64,000 bases of DNA from Bradyrhizobium sp. AUGA SZCCT0176 (GCF_018130145.1 NZ_JAFCMB010000006.1:1-64000), one strand, 5' to 3'; shown: positions 1 to 8,827, counted from the first letter of the stretch. Notes: generated from the sequence alone by a model not told the origin. Program-made: numbers and translations.

Positions 1-360
1 GCTATCCCGTCCTACTCAGAAGGGCGTCGGCCGTCGTCACGGACGTTGGGCGGGTTGCGGTGGACGCTGGTTTACGCTGAGACGACGGCGTGGACGGGCG
101 TACGGCAAAACCGTGTGGTCCTGGCACCCGTTGCAGGTGTCAAGCCGTCGGGTAGGCGAGAGCTGAACCGGCGGTGACGGAGTCAACCAAGAACTCGTCT
201 CCGGGGAGATCACGGCATAAGCCGTAAAGCCATTGCGCAGGGAAGGCCGGGTGTTCTCCGCTGCCCTGTATGCTCGTGTGCAGCCTACTTAGTGCAAACC
301 GCACACGAGACCGCGGGTGCAGCGCGCACCCGGTCTTCCCTGCGCCCTCTGTATTTAGGG
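1..360. repeat. Intergenic repeat with a long imperfect hairpin
   Basis: No gene is supported here; the short open frames lack any family signature. The right part folds into a long hairpin. Outer arms at 235-253 and 327-345 are complementary apart from one mismatch, and inner arms at 273-281 and 301-309 are exactly complementary. From memory, very similar sequence recurs many times in Bradyrhizobium genomes, where its frames are often annotated as spurious short proteins. That recollection is not testable here. It could be a mobile repeat or a structured RNA. The left end is cut by the window edge. Confidence 0.5.
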
Positions 361-420
361 CGGGAAGTTTCTAGCAAAGCTCGGGCGCAATGCGTCGCGA
401 GATCGCGAAGCTGTATCCAC

Positions 421-541
421 GTCGTCCCGGCGAAGGCCGGGACCCATAGCCACCGAAGTCAGCGATTGAAAGAAAGTCGTCGAACATCGTTTTTCAAAAC
501 AAGCGCCGCGGCGTATGGGTCCCGGCCTTCGCCGGGACGAC
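421..541. repeat. Paired 28-base inverted repeat (REP-like)
   Basis: Bases 421-448 and 514-541 are perfect reverse complements of 28 bases separated by 65 bases. Each arm is itself a small palindrome (cccggcgaaggccggg core). This matches the widespread REP-type palindromes seen between genes in Bradyrhizobium. It lies just upstream of the phosphoesterase gene and could act as a transcript end or mRNA-stabilising structure. No coding function is supported. Confidence 0.7.
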
Positions 542-725
542 GAACCAGTTAGCGATCCGATGTGCGCAGCGCGGGCGGTGACCGTAAATCCACGTGACCT
601 GCCGTCGTTTCACTGTCGCATCGTGCTGCTATCCGCTTTGGCAGGGGCGCGTCATCGATTCGCGTGGGGCTATCAGTCGCGTCGGTTGTCATCGCCCTGT
701 CACAGGGATCTGTTAGGTGCACGGC

Positions 726-1538
726 ATGGGTAGTGACTCCTCGAGTGAAGAGAGCCCGGAGCGGCGCTTTCGCACTTTGTTTATCTCCGACGTCCATCTC
801 GGAGCCCGCGGCTCGCAAGCCGACCGGTTGCTGGACTTCCTCAAAAGCCACGACGCCGACACCATCTATCTGGTCGGCGATATCGTCGACGGCTGGGCGC
901 TGAAGTCCAACTGGTACTGGCCGCAATCGCATAACGACTTCGTGCAGAAGATGCTGCGCAAGGCGCGCAAGGGCGCCAAGGTCGTTTACGTGCCCGGCAA
1001 TCACGACGAGTTCCTGCGCAACTATTACGGCACCCATTTCGGCGGCATCGATGTGGTGGAAAACACCATTCATGAGGGCGCCGACGGCAAGCGCTATCTC
1101 GTCATCCACGGCGACATCTTCGATCTGGTGGTGCAGAACGCGCGCTGGCTCGCCCATCTCGGCGACAAGGCCTATGATTTCGCCATTCAGATGAATCGCC
1201 TGGTCAACTTCTTCCGGCGCATGTTCGGCGTGCCCTATTGGTCGCTGTCGCAATGGGCGAAGCTGAAGGTCAAGAACGCGGTGAATTATATCGGCGCATT
1301 CGAAAAGACCCTGGCCGGCGAAGCGCGGCGTCACGGCGCCGATGGCGTGATCTGCGGCCATATCCACTACGCCACCATCCGCGACGAGCACGGCATCCGC
1401 TACATGAACTGCGGCGACTGGGTCGAAAGCTGCACCGCGCTGGTCGAACACGAGGACGGCCGGTTCGAAATCATCACCTGGGCCGATCCGCAGCGCCGGC
1501 TGGCGCCGGTTCCCCGCGTCGCGGCGCGCGCGGCATGA
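726..1538 (+). CDS. LpxH-like metallophosphoesterase (UDP-2,3-diacylglucosamine diphosphatase family)
   Basis: A 270-residue calcineurin-like phosphoesterase. The metal-binding blocks are all visible: ISDVHLG (D22, H24), VGDIVDGW (D52), PGNHDE (N92, H93), IHGDIFD and GHIHYA, with MNCGDWVES near the end. Automatic annotation usually calls such proteins UDP-2,3-diacylglucosamine diphosphatase of lipid A synthesis. Most alphaproteobacteria use the unrelated LpxI for that step, so the substrate here may be another lipid-linked pyrophosphate or phosphate ester. I prefer the ATG at 726 because an AGG lies eight bases upstream; a GTG at 717 is the alternative. Its stop overlaps the start of the next gene by four bases (ATGA), so the two are translationally coupled and the partner glycosyltransferase suggests a glycolipid job. 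Confidence 0.85.
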   Translation: MGSDSSSEESPERRFRTLFISDVHLGARGSQADRLLDFLKSHDADTIYLVGDIVDGWALKSNWYWPQSHNDFVQKMLRKARKGAKVVYVPGNHDEFLRNYYGTHFGGIDVVENTIHEGADGKRYLVIHGDIFDLVVQNARWLAHLGDKAYDFAIQMNRLVNFFRRMFGVPYWSLSQWAKLKVKNAVNYIGAFEKTLAGEARRHGADGVICGHIHYATIRDEHGIRYMNCGDWVESCTALVEHEDGRFEIITWADPQRRLAPVPRVAARAA

Positions 1539-2590
1539 CACATATCCTGGTCGCGACCGATGCGTGGCATCCCCAGGTCAACGGGGTGGTACGGACGCTG
1601 ACCATGATGGCGGAAGCCGCCAAAGGCTTCGGCGTCGACGTCAGCTTCCTGACGCCGCAATCGTTTCGCACCTTTGCGATGCCGAGCTATCCGGATTTGC
1701 AGCTCGCGCTGCCTTACCCGGCGAAGATCGCGGCGTTGATCGAAGCGGCCAAGCCCGACAGCATACACATCGCGACCGAAGGCCCGATCGGCCTTCTGGT
1801 TCGCCGCTATTGCCGCAAGCACGGACTGCCGTTCACCACCAGCTTCCACACGCGCTTTCCGGAATACGTCTCGGCGCGCTCGCCGATCCCGGAAAAATGG
1901 GTCTGGCGCGCGCTGCGCTGGTTTCACCGGCCGACCCAGGCGGTGATGGCGGCGACGCCGGCGCTTGCAGCTGAATTGCGCAAGCGCGGATTTCGCAATG
2001 TGGTGCTGTGGTCGCGCGGCGTCGACACGTCGCTGTTTCATCCGCGCACCGCCGACCTCTGTCTGCCGCAGCCGGTGTTCCTCAGTGTCGGCCGCGTCGC
2101 GGTCGAAAAGAATCTCGAGGCGTTCCTCGATCTCGATCTGCCCGGCACCAAGCTTATTGTCGGCGATGGCCCGGCCCGTGTGGCGCTGGAGCGGAAATAT
2201 CCGGACGCGGTGTTCCTGGGCGCCCGGCACGGCGAGGAACTGGCGGAGATTTATGCGGCCGCCGACATCTTCGTGTTCCCCAGCAAGACCGACACCTTCG
2301 GCCTGGTGCTGCTGGAAGCGCTCGCCAGCGGCGTGCCGGTTGCCGCTTTTCCGGTCACCGGTCCCCGCGACGTGATCGGTGCGGCGCCGGTCGGCGTGCT
2401 CTCCGACGATTTGCGCGCCGCCTGCCTCGACGCGCTGCAGATATCGCCGCAGGCCTGTGTGGAGTTCGCCGCCGCCCACACCTGGCAGGCTTCGGCGCGG
2501 GTTTTTGTCGACCATGCGCTCAATGTCCGGGCCCCAGGCCCCGAAGGCGAGGTGGTCGAGTTTGTGGAAGACCCGCATTTCGCCGCCTGA
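1535..2590 (+). CDS. Family GT4 glycosyltransferase
   Basis: A 351-residue GT-B glycosyltransferase that begins MTHILVATDAWHPQVNGVVR, the N-terminal signature of GT4 enzymes related to plastid-type sulfoquinovosyl and glycolipid mannosyl transferases. The C-terminal nucleotide-sugar half has SVGRVAVEKN, then VGDGPARVALE, and the acidic motif region DTFGLVLLEALASGVPV. No membrane segment is evident, so it is probably a cytoplasmic enzyme acting at the inner membrane face. It overlaps the upstream phosphoesterase by four bases, which argues for a two-step pathway on one lipid substrate. Donor and acceptor cannot be read from the sequence. Confidence 0.85.
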   Translation: MTHILVATDAWHPQVNGVVRTLTMMAEAAKGFGVDVSFLTPQSFRTFAMPSYPDLQLALPYPAKIAALIEAAKPDSIHIATEGPIGLLVRRYCRKHGLPFTTSFHTRFPEYVSARSPIPEKWVWRALRWFHRPTQAVMAATPALAAELRKRGFRNVVLWSRGVDTSLFHPRTADLCLPQPVFLSVGRVAVEKNLEAFLDLDLPGTKLIVGDGPARVALERKYPDAVFLGARHGEELAEIYAAADIFVFPSKTDTFGLVLLEALASGVPVAAFPVTGPRDVIGAAPVGVLSDDLRAACLDALQISPQACVEFAAAHTWQASARVFVDHALNVRAPGPEGEVVEFVEDPHFAA

Positions 2591-2643
2591 CTTCACCGGA
2601 TTGCGTCTTGCCGGCCTGTCCACGGACGCGATACAAAGTCGTC

Positions 2644-3633
2644 ATGACGGATCAAGCCTCGATGGCACCGATTGGTGCCGCAGATATCGATGCGGCGGCG
2701 CGGGTGGTTGCGCCCTTTGCGGTGCGAACGCCGCTGTTGTCGTTCCCGGTTCTCAACGAGCGCGTCGGAACCAAGGTCTTTCTCAAGCCGGAAATGCTGC
2801 AGCGGACCGGTTCTTTCAAGTTCCGAGGCGCCTTCAACAAGCTCGCCTCGATCCCGCAGGCCGAACGCGGCGGCGGTGTGGTCGCGTTCTCGTCCGGCAA
2901 TCACGCCCAGGGTGTGGCGGCGGCGGCGCAGATCCTCAACATGCAGGCAACCATCGTGATGCCCAAGGACTCGCCGCTGACCAAGCGCGAGCGCACTAAG
3001 GGCTATGGCGCCGAAGTCGTGCTCTATGACCGCGACAAGGAAGATCGCGAGGCGATCTCTCAAGATATCGCGCGCAAGCGCGGCGCCACGCTGGTGCGCC
3101 CCTATGACGATCCTTTCGTGATCGCCGGGCAGGGCACTGCGGGCCGCGAGATATCAGAGGATATGGCCGCGCTCGGCCTGACGCCCGATATCGTGGTGGC
3201 GCCGGCTTCCGGCGGCGGACTGATTGCGGGCGTTGCGACGGCCATCAAGGCGCGCTTTCCGCAATCGACGCTCATCGTCGCCGAACCCGAGGGCTATGAC
3301 GATCACGGTCTCTCGCTGCGCGCCGGCCATCGCGAAGCCCATCGTGCGGCCGATCGCACCATCTGCGACGCGCTGATGGCCGCGATCCCCGGCGTGATGA
3401 CGTTCTCGATCAACAGCAAGCTGCTGGCCCAGGGCGTGGTTGCCTCCGACGCGGAAGTCGGGGCGGCGGTGGCCTATGCCTACCGGGAACTGAAGCTGGT
3501 GGTCGAACCCGGCGGCGCCGTCGGCCTCGCTGCCTTGCTGGCCGGCCGGATCGATGTGCGCGGCAAGAACGTCGTCATCGTTCTCTCCGGCGGCAATGTT
3601 GACGCCGACCTGTTCGCCAAGCTGGTCGCCTGA
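2644..3633 (+). CDS. Threonine/serine dehydratase, PLP-dependent
   Basis: A 329-residue fold-type II PLP enzyme, the deaminase of threonine (and probably serine) to a 2-oxo acid plus ammonia. The Schiff-base lysine is K59 in GSFKFRGAF, the substrate loop is SSGNHAQGVA, and the phosphate-binding glycine loop is SGGGLIAG. Length matches the short catabolic TdcB/serine-racemase group. It lacks the C-terminal ACT-like regulatory domain of biosynthetic IlvA, so feedback control by isoleucine is unlikely. The ATG at 2644 gives the family N-terminus; a much longer upstream frame is only a shadow of the glycosyltransferase. It starts 53 bases after the preceding gene and could be cotranscribed with it. 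Confidence 0.88.
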   Translation: MTDQASMAPIGAADIDAAARVVAPFAVRTPLLSFPVLNERVGTKVFLKPEMLQRTGSFKFRGAFNKLASIPQAERGGGVVAFSSGNHAQGVAAAAQILNMQATIVMPKDSPLTKRERTKGYGAEVVLYDRDKEDREAISQDIARKRGATLVRPYDDPFVIAGQGTAGREISEDMAALGLTPDIVVAPASGGGLIAGVATAIKARFPQSTLIVAEPEGYDDHGLSLRAGHREAHRAADRTICDALMAAIPGVMTFSINSKLLAQGVVASDAEVGAAVAYAYRELKLVVEPGGAVGLAALLAGRIDVRGKNVVIVLSGGNVDADLFAKLVA

Positions 3634-3859
3634 ATGGGTGCGACCGGACGCCGCAGGCCGCGAGGGCTCAGCCCGACCTGATAGCGAGAACTGCCTAATC
3701 CCGTGATTCCCGAGCGCTTGCGCCTTAGTCCAACTGGTGGCCGGCCGGAGTCCAACCCATTGCTGTGGTAGTGTTGCACCGCAGGTACATGCGAGTTCCC
3801 CAAATGTAGGTACGTTGTTCCCGCTAAGGAACAGCTGAACGAACGTTGTGGAGCTTGGA

Positions 3860-5371
3860 ATGAATATCCGGAAGTGCGGTCTGTGGATCTCGGCGACGGC
3901 GCTCGGCGCGATGATCCCGTTTGCAACCGCCCTGGCGGCCGATATGCCGGTGAAGGCCGCGCCGATCGTGGCTGCGGCTTATGACTGGTCCGGCGTCTAT
4001 CTCGGTGTGCACGCCGGTTACGGCGGCGGCATGAAGGATTGGGATGCGCGCAACGCTGATTTCGTCGCCCGCGGATTCCTCGCCGGCGGTCAGGTCGGCA
4101 TCAACAAGCAGATTTCAAGCTTCGTGTTCGGCCTCGAACTCGACGGTTCGTGGGCTGATATCAGTGGCTCGCAGTTTGTCAGCGTCGGCAGCGCGGCGCT
4201 CGGCGTCACCAGTTCCCAAACCGCCAGATCGAAGATCGACGGTCTCGTCACCATTGCAGGCCGGGCCGGCCTTGCGGCCGATCGCTGGTTCGTCTTTGCC
4301 AAGGGTGGCATCACCGTGGCGCACGAGCGTCATTCGATGGATGCTTCCGCGACCGGATTTGGCCAGGCCGGAACGGCTACCGCTAGCGGCAACGAGATTC
4401 GCTATGCGCCGATGGTTGGATTCGGTGCCGAGTACGCGCTGGGCGGCAACTGGTCGGTCAAGGGCGAGTACAACTACATCCATTTGGACACGACGACGAC
4501 CACGTTGAGGGGCACCGCGACACAGGCCGGGCTCACCGCTCCGTTCAGGGTCGATCCTCAGATCGAAGAAGCGATCCATGTCGTCAAGGTCGGCGTCAAT
4601 TATCGCTTCGGCGGCATTGCGAAAGACCCGTCCTATGCGCCGGTGCCTGCCGCGCCGGGCACCAACTGGTCGGGCGCCTATATCGGTGCGCAGGCGGGCT
4701 ATGGTTTCGGCCGCAAGCAATGGCCGGACCTCGGGCAGGCCGTCGCTGTGACCAACCTGCCGCAGTATGACATGTCGGGGTGGCTGGCCGGCGGCACCGT
4801 CGGCGTCAATGCCCAGGCCGGGCGCTTCGTGTTCGGCGTCGAAGGCGAGATCCTGGGGACAGACATCAAGGGAAGCCAGGCGATTGCGCTTGCCGCTCCT
4901 GGTGTCACCCAGACCCTCAACTATGACAGCAAGATCGACTGGCTCGCGCTCGCAACCGCGCGTGCCGGCTTCGTCGTCGGCGATCGCCTGATGTTCTACG
5001 GCAAGGGTGGCCTTGCGATCGCGCAGGAGACGCACAATTTCAGTTTCGCCACGGTTGCCGTCCCGGGTCCGGGCAATATCGGGGCTAATGTATCCGCGAA
5101 GGCCGTGCATACCGGCGTGGTGGTGGGCGCCGGTGGTGAATACGCGCTCGGCAACAACTGGTCGATCAAGGCGGAATACGACTACATCAAGATGTTCGCG
5201 CAACAGGTCACGGCCACGGGCACCGTGAATTTTAACATCCCGGGCGTGCTTGTCGGTACCGGCGGCGGGGCCTTCCAGGGCAGCAAGCTGACCCAGGATC
5301 TGCACCTCGTCAAAATCGGCGTGAACTATCACTTCAGCCCGACGCCGACCGTGGTCACCGCGCGTTACTGA
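3860..5371 (+). CDS. Outer membrane protein with two tandem beta-barrel domains
   Basis: A 503-residue exported protein. Residues 1-27 form a signal peptide ending in ALAADMP. Two homologous barrel modules follow. The first starts near YDWSGVYLGVHAGYG and ends VVKVGVNYRFGG; the second starts NWSGAYIGAQAGYGFG and ends LVKIGVNYHFSP. Both contain the same inner signatures (GWLAGG/GFLAGG, GVEGEI/GLELDG, YNYI/YDYIK). Single-module relatives of about 200-280 residues are the common Omp25/Omp31-like surface proteins of Rhizobiales. This gene therefore looks like an internal duplication and fusion. The ATG at 3860 has GGAG upstream; a GTG at 3848 is less likely. A small GTTCC/GGAAC hairpin sits in the leader at 3817-3832. 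Confidence 0.85.
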   Translation: MNIRKCGLWISATALGAMIPFATALAADMPVKAAPIVAAAYDWSGVYLGVHAGYGGGMKDWDARNADFVARGFLAGGQVGINKQISSFVFGLELDGSWADISGSQFVSVGSAALGVTSSQTARSKIDGLVTIAGRAGLAADRWFVFAKGGITVAHERHSMDASATGFGQAGTATASGNEIRYAPMVGFGAEYALGGNWSVKGEYNYIHLDTTTTTLRGTATQAGLTAPFRVDPQIEEAIHVVKVGVNYRFGGIAKDPSYAPVPAAPGTNWSGAYIGAQAGYGFGRKQWPDLGQAVAVTNLPQYDMSGWLAGGTVGVNAQAGRFVFGVEGEILGTDIKGSQAIALAAPGVTQTLNYDSKIDWLALATARAGFVVGDRLMFYGKGGLAIAQETHNFSFATVAVPGPGNIGANVSAKAVHTGVVVGAGGEYALGNNWSIKAEYDYIKMFAQQVTATGTVNFNIPGVLVGTGGGAFQGSKLTQDLHLVKIGVNYHFSPTPTVVTARY

Positions 5372-5397
5372 TCGGCGCTGCGCAAAAGCTCATACGA

Positions 5398-5425
5398 AAA
5401 GGCCCCGGCATCGACCGGGGCCTTG
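5398..5425. terminator. Bidirectional rho-independent terminator
   Basis: A GGCCCCGG/CCGGGGCC stem flanked by A-rich and T-rich ends sits between the convergent outer membrane protein and caspase genes and can serve both. Confidence 0.85.
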
Positions 5426-5441
5426 TTGCATCATCGTGCGA

Positions 5442-6986
5442 TCAGCGCCTGAACCCGCCGCCGCCAAACGAGCGGCCACCGCCAAACGAACCGCCGCCAC
5501 CGAATGAGCGGCCACCACCGAACGAATGCCGCGAGTGAGCAAACGAGCTACGCGAATGGTTCGCGGCGAAGCGATGGCTGGAGTGGCTGTGGCTGTGCAT
5601 GCCGCCGCCCATCCTGCGCGGTCCGCGATCGTGGAATCGGCTTTTGCCCTGCATGTGATTGGCATGGGCGTGGGCGTTCATCCCTGAGGAAGTGTTCGTG
5701 AACTTGCCCGGCCTGTGGCCGTTCATCGAGGCGGATGCATTCATGCCCTTTGCCGATGAGGCCAGGGATGGCGCCCGATGGCCGTGCGAAAAGCCATGTC
5801 CATGGTGGCCCGAATGCTTCGACAGCCGGTTGAAGTGCATCAGCGGAACGTTTCTCGGCTGTGTTTGCAGCCTCAATGCCGTGCGCGCATACGGACTATC
5901 GGGGAAGCGGTCGCGGAACGACCTGTATCCGCCAGATGTGTTGGTGAGCACCGCCTTGTGCCATGCATATGACTGCCGCCAGTTGCCGAGCAGCACGCGA
6001 ACGCGATCGGACAGCGGGTCGGACGGATACAGCTGAATGAATTCCTCATAATGTTCGGGCGAACCTTCCGACAGGACGTAATCATAGGCCTGACGCACCG
6101 AACGCGAAGGCAGGTTCGACGCCATCTGAACCACCGGGCCGCGATCGGGCGCGCGGGTTGCCGCAACCGCCGTGTCGCCGAAGAAATAGAAGTCGTTGGT
6201 CAGCGACGAGCTTTCCCACGGCGTCTGCCGGCCGCCGGTGGCGTTGTTCACTTCGAGACGAACGCGCTTGAATAATTGCTCGATCGGCAGATTGGGCTGG
6301 CGCGCGATGTTCAGGAAGGCGGACGTATAGGGGCTGTGATTGCCATCGCCATCATGGGCTACCATGCCCGGCGCCGTCGAATATCCGACGATCGAGCCGG
6401 CCGGCGCATCGACCATCGCAAGGCCGCGCCCGGAATCGTCGACGTCGGGAAAGGGATTGTTGCGGCAGGCGTCGAGCACGACGATCCGCATCCGGCTCGA
6501 TATGGTTTCCAGCGTTCCCATCAGATCGACCAGACGCAGCGAATTGCTGTCGAGATCCGACAGCTTGGAAATTCGCGCATCGATCGGCAGCAGGTAGTTC
6601 TCGCCCTCGAGCTGCACGCCGTGCCCGGCATAATAGACCATGGCGACGGCATTGGGTCCGCGATTGGAAACCCGGTCAACAAAATCCTCCACCGCCTTGA
6701 TCATGTCGCTGCGCGTCAGATCGGTCGCCGTCGTGACTTCAAAGCCCGCCGTGTTGAGGAGCTGCGCTACCGATCGCGCATCGTTGCTCGGATTGGCGAG
6801 CCGCGGCGCGATCTGGTAGTTCGCGTTGCCGATCACGAGGGCGACCCGCTGCTCGGCGGGCAGCGATCGAACGCCGTCGCTGATGGCAGCGTTCACCGCC
6901 TCTGCAAAAGCGGTGCTGGTGTGCGCCAAGCTCAGCAGGCTGCCCAACAGACCGGCGCAAAGCGCCAATGATTTGAACCCTGGCAT
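5442..6986 (-). CDS. Exported caspase-family (peptidase C14) protein
   Basis: A 514-residue protein with a signal peptide (about residues 1-29). A caspase p20-like domain follows at about 45-270. It starts RVALVIGNANY, the catalytic histidine is H122 in YYAGHG and the catalytic cysteine is C174 in LDACRNNPF. A middle region at about 290-345 carries SVRQAYDYVL and resembles a short helical repeat. The last 140 residues are unusual: rich in His, Ser and Gly, ending in several FGGGRSFGGGG-type repeats. Bacterial orthocaspases of this form are periplasmic or surface proteins of unclear role; the His/Gly tail could bind metal. GGAGG lies upstream of the ATG. It converges with the outer membrane protein gene. 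Confidence 0.85.
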   Translation of the reverse strand: MPGFKSLALCAGLLGSLLSLAHTSTAFAEAVNAAISDGVRSLPAEQRVALVIGNANYQIAPRLANPSNDARSVAQLLNTAGFEVTTATDLTRSDMIKAVEDFVDRVSNRGPNAVAMVYYAGHGVQLEGENYLLPIDARISKLSDLDSNSLRLVDLMGTLETISSRMRIVVLDACRNNPFPDVDDSGRGLAMVDAPAGSIVGYSTAPGMVAHDGDGNHSPYTSAFLNIARQPNLPIEQLFKRVRLEVNNATGGRQTPWESSSLTNDFYFFGDTAVAATRAPDRGPVVQMASNLPSRSVRQAYDYVLSEGSPEHYEEFIQLYPSDPLSDRVRVLLGNWRQSYAWHKAVLTNTSGGYRSFRDRFPDSPYARTALRLQTQPRNVPLMHFNRLSKHSGHHGHGFSHGHRAPSLASSAKGMNASASMNGHRPGKFTNTSSGMNAHAHANHMQGKSRFHDRGPRRMGGGMHSHSHSSHRFAANHSRSSFAHSRHSFGGGRSFGGGGSFGGGRSFGGGGFRR

Positions 6987-7100
6987 GGGTGTCCTCCATC
7001 CAATCTCAAGGCGAGATGTCCGGCGGACAGGCTAGATTGAGGTGGGGGTGCTGTACGTGACCTTGGTCACTTAGTTCCGTTACGCAACGTGAACCAGATT

Positions 7101-7454
7101 TCAGGGGAAGCTGCGAACAACCTCGATCGTACCGACGATCGCGGCGTTGAAGTCGTTCAGATCCTCGGCCGGAATCCAGTATTCCAGGTGAGCTTGTCCA
7201 CCAGCGTCCTTGATATCGTAGCGATCGATGAAGCTTCGCCTCACCTTGAAGCGCGTCACAAATCCGGAACCGCTCGCTGGAACGTTCCAGTCGCGCGCAA
7301 TTTTCACCGCGTATTCCTCAGTGAGGACAGGGTAGAAAATTGGCTGTTCAGGTAGCCGCGGAGGGAAGGCCCGCATGCCGGTCTGCCGGACCAGTTCGAG
7401 CTCTCAGGGGCCGACTGGTCGCCAAAGGGTCAGTGTCTCATCGTTGCCGGACAT
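7101..7454 (-). pseudogene. Small conserved gene interrupted by an in-frame TGA
   Basis: Only the 91-codon piece 7101-7376 is open (RAFPPRLPEQPIFYPVLTE at its start). Reading upstream in the same frame gives MSGNDETLTLWRPVGP, then TGA at 7406-7404, then ELELVRQTGMRAFPPR. This joins without frameshift to make a 117-codon gene. The upstream ATG at 7454 lies five bases after the stop of the preceding gene, as expected for a translationally coupled operon partner. From memory, close homologues in Bradyrhizobium are about this length, are labelled ADP-ribosylation/crystallin J1 proteins, and carry an ordinary amino acid at this point. So this is a nonsense-mutated gene, a sequencing error, or a gene that now starts internally at 7376. 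The family function is not known to me. Confidence 0.6.
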
Positions 7455-7459
7455 GTGAC

Positions 7460-8827
7460 CTACGAAAAGAACGCGATCTTCTCGGCCTGGCTCATGCGCC
7501 GGATCGGGGCCAGCGGATCATTGGCAGCGACAGGTCTGCGTACGATGCCGCTGGCGATGATCGACGAGCCGAGCGAGACTTCCAGCGCCGGTTCCGGCAT
7601 GGCTGCGGCAACGGGCTGAGGCGGTGGTTGAACCGGCGGCGCGACCGGTGCGGACATCATTGGCTCGGGCAATGCAGCGACGATTTCGGGCGGGGCCGGA
7701 AGCGGCTCGACAATCTGAGCCTCCTCAATAATCGGCTCCGCAAGCCGGGTTTCCTCAACCATCGGCATTGCGGCGTGGGTTTGCTCGATCTCCGGTTCGA
7801 CGAACTCATCGTCGTCGATCGGATCGGGCGCGCCCATCTCCATCGCGATCATGTCGAGGACCGCCTCGTCATGGGCGTCGGCAGCCTCGGCGGTGAGTTC
7901 AATCCCGGCCGTCTCGGCGGTTTCCACTTCCTCCAGCGCGGCCTCGGCCTGGGAGACCACGGCTTCAGCGACCATAACTTCAGCGACCATAACTTCAGCG
8001 ACGACGGCTTCGGCGGCCGGAGCTACGGCGAGGGTCGAAACGGAACTGGTTGCAGCCTGGGCTTCCGATGCGGGCGCCTCCTCGATGACCTCGGCGACAG
8101 CCGGGGATTCATCCTGCGCCACCGGGGTGGGCGCGGCGACATACGCCCCAGCAATTGGTGTCTCAGCAGTCGGCGCCTCGGCAACCGGGGCGGGCGTCTC
8201 TTCATCGCTGAATTCTGCGATCCGTCCGGCAAGCGAAGCGAACGCGGCCTCCAATGCGGCCTTGGCCTCGTCGGAGGAGATTTGCTCGGCGCCCTTCTCG
8301 ATGACCTGAACCTGCGAATCGATCAGGTCGCAGATTCGGCTGTCATTGCCGATTTCCCGCAAGCGCCAGGCGATCTCCCGAATCACCCGCGCGCCCTTGC
8401 GCACCGGCGCCAGCTTCTCGTTCAGCGCCAGTCCGTCGATCGCCCCCATCGCCGAGGTCTGCGCCGCCTCCAACGCCCCGCGAATCGCAATCAAGGCCTC
8501 AACTAATTTGGCCTCGGCGAGGCTATTGTCTGCGACGACGTCCGCCGCCGCTCGCTGTGCGTTGGCAGCTTCGCGCTGTGCGTTCGCAGCCTCCCGCTGG
8601 ATCGCGAGGCTCTCTTCCTTCTGCGCGGCGAGGCTTTGCTCGATCCGCGCCACCGCATCGAGCACCATGCTGGTGTCGGCGTTGCGGTTGCGCTTGGCGT
8701 ACTCGCCGAGAAACCAGCGGCCCCGCGAAGTCTCCATGAAGGCTTCGCTGATTGCAGCATAGTCTTCCTCGCCCGGCAGCGCGGCGCGTGCTGAGATCGG
8801 CGAAAGGGCGAATGCTTCGTCGGCCAT
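7460..8827 (-). CDS. Conserved protein of unknown function, Ala/Glu-rich
   Basis: A 455-residue cytoplasmic-looking protein that I cannot assign to a function. Residues 1-200 are predicted mostly helical, with MADEAFALSPISARAALPGE at the start and a coiled-coil-like stretch (IEQSLAAQKEESLAIQREA, then NAQREAANAQRAAADVVAD). A second helical block ends in GAEQISSDEAKAALE. Residues about 210-420 are low complexity (Ala, Val, Glu, Pro) with small repeats such as VAEVMVAEVMVAEAVV. The C-terminus has a conserved-looking cap, RRMSQAEKIAFFS. The ATG at 8827 has GAAGAG upstream; a longer frame to 8929 would run into the divergent transporter promoter. It precedes the TGA-interrupted small gene by five bases. 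Confidence 0.65.
   Translation of the reverse strand: MADEAFALSPISARAALPGEEDYAAISEAFMETSRGRWFLGEYAKRNRNADTSMVLDAVARIEQSLAAQKEESLAIQREAANAQREAANAQRAAADVVADNSLAEAKLVEALIAIRGALEAAQTSAMGAIDGLALNEKLAPVRKGARVIREIAWRLREIGNDSRICDLIDSQVQVIEKGAEQISSDEAKAALEAAFASLAGRIAEFSDEETPAPVAEAPTAETPIAGAYVAAPTPVAQDESPAVAEVIEEAPASEAQAATSSVSTLAVAPAAEAVVAEVMVAEVMVAEAVVSQAEAALEEVETAETAGIELTAEAADAHDEAVLDMIAMEMGAPDPIDDDEFVEPEIEQTHAAMPMVEETRLAEPIIEEAQIVEPLPAPPEIVAALPEPMMSAPVAPPVQPPPQPVAAAMPEPALEVSLGSSIIASGIVRRPVAANDPLAPIRRMSQAEKIAFFS

Noticed and set aside
7404..7406. TGA read as selenocysteine
   Set aside because: No hairpin of SECIS type was seen just downstream, the family is not known to use selenocysteine, and a nonsense mutation or error is simpler.
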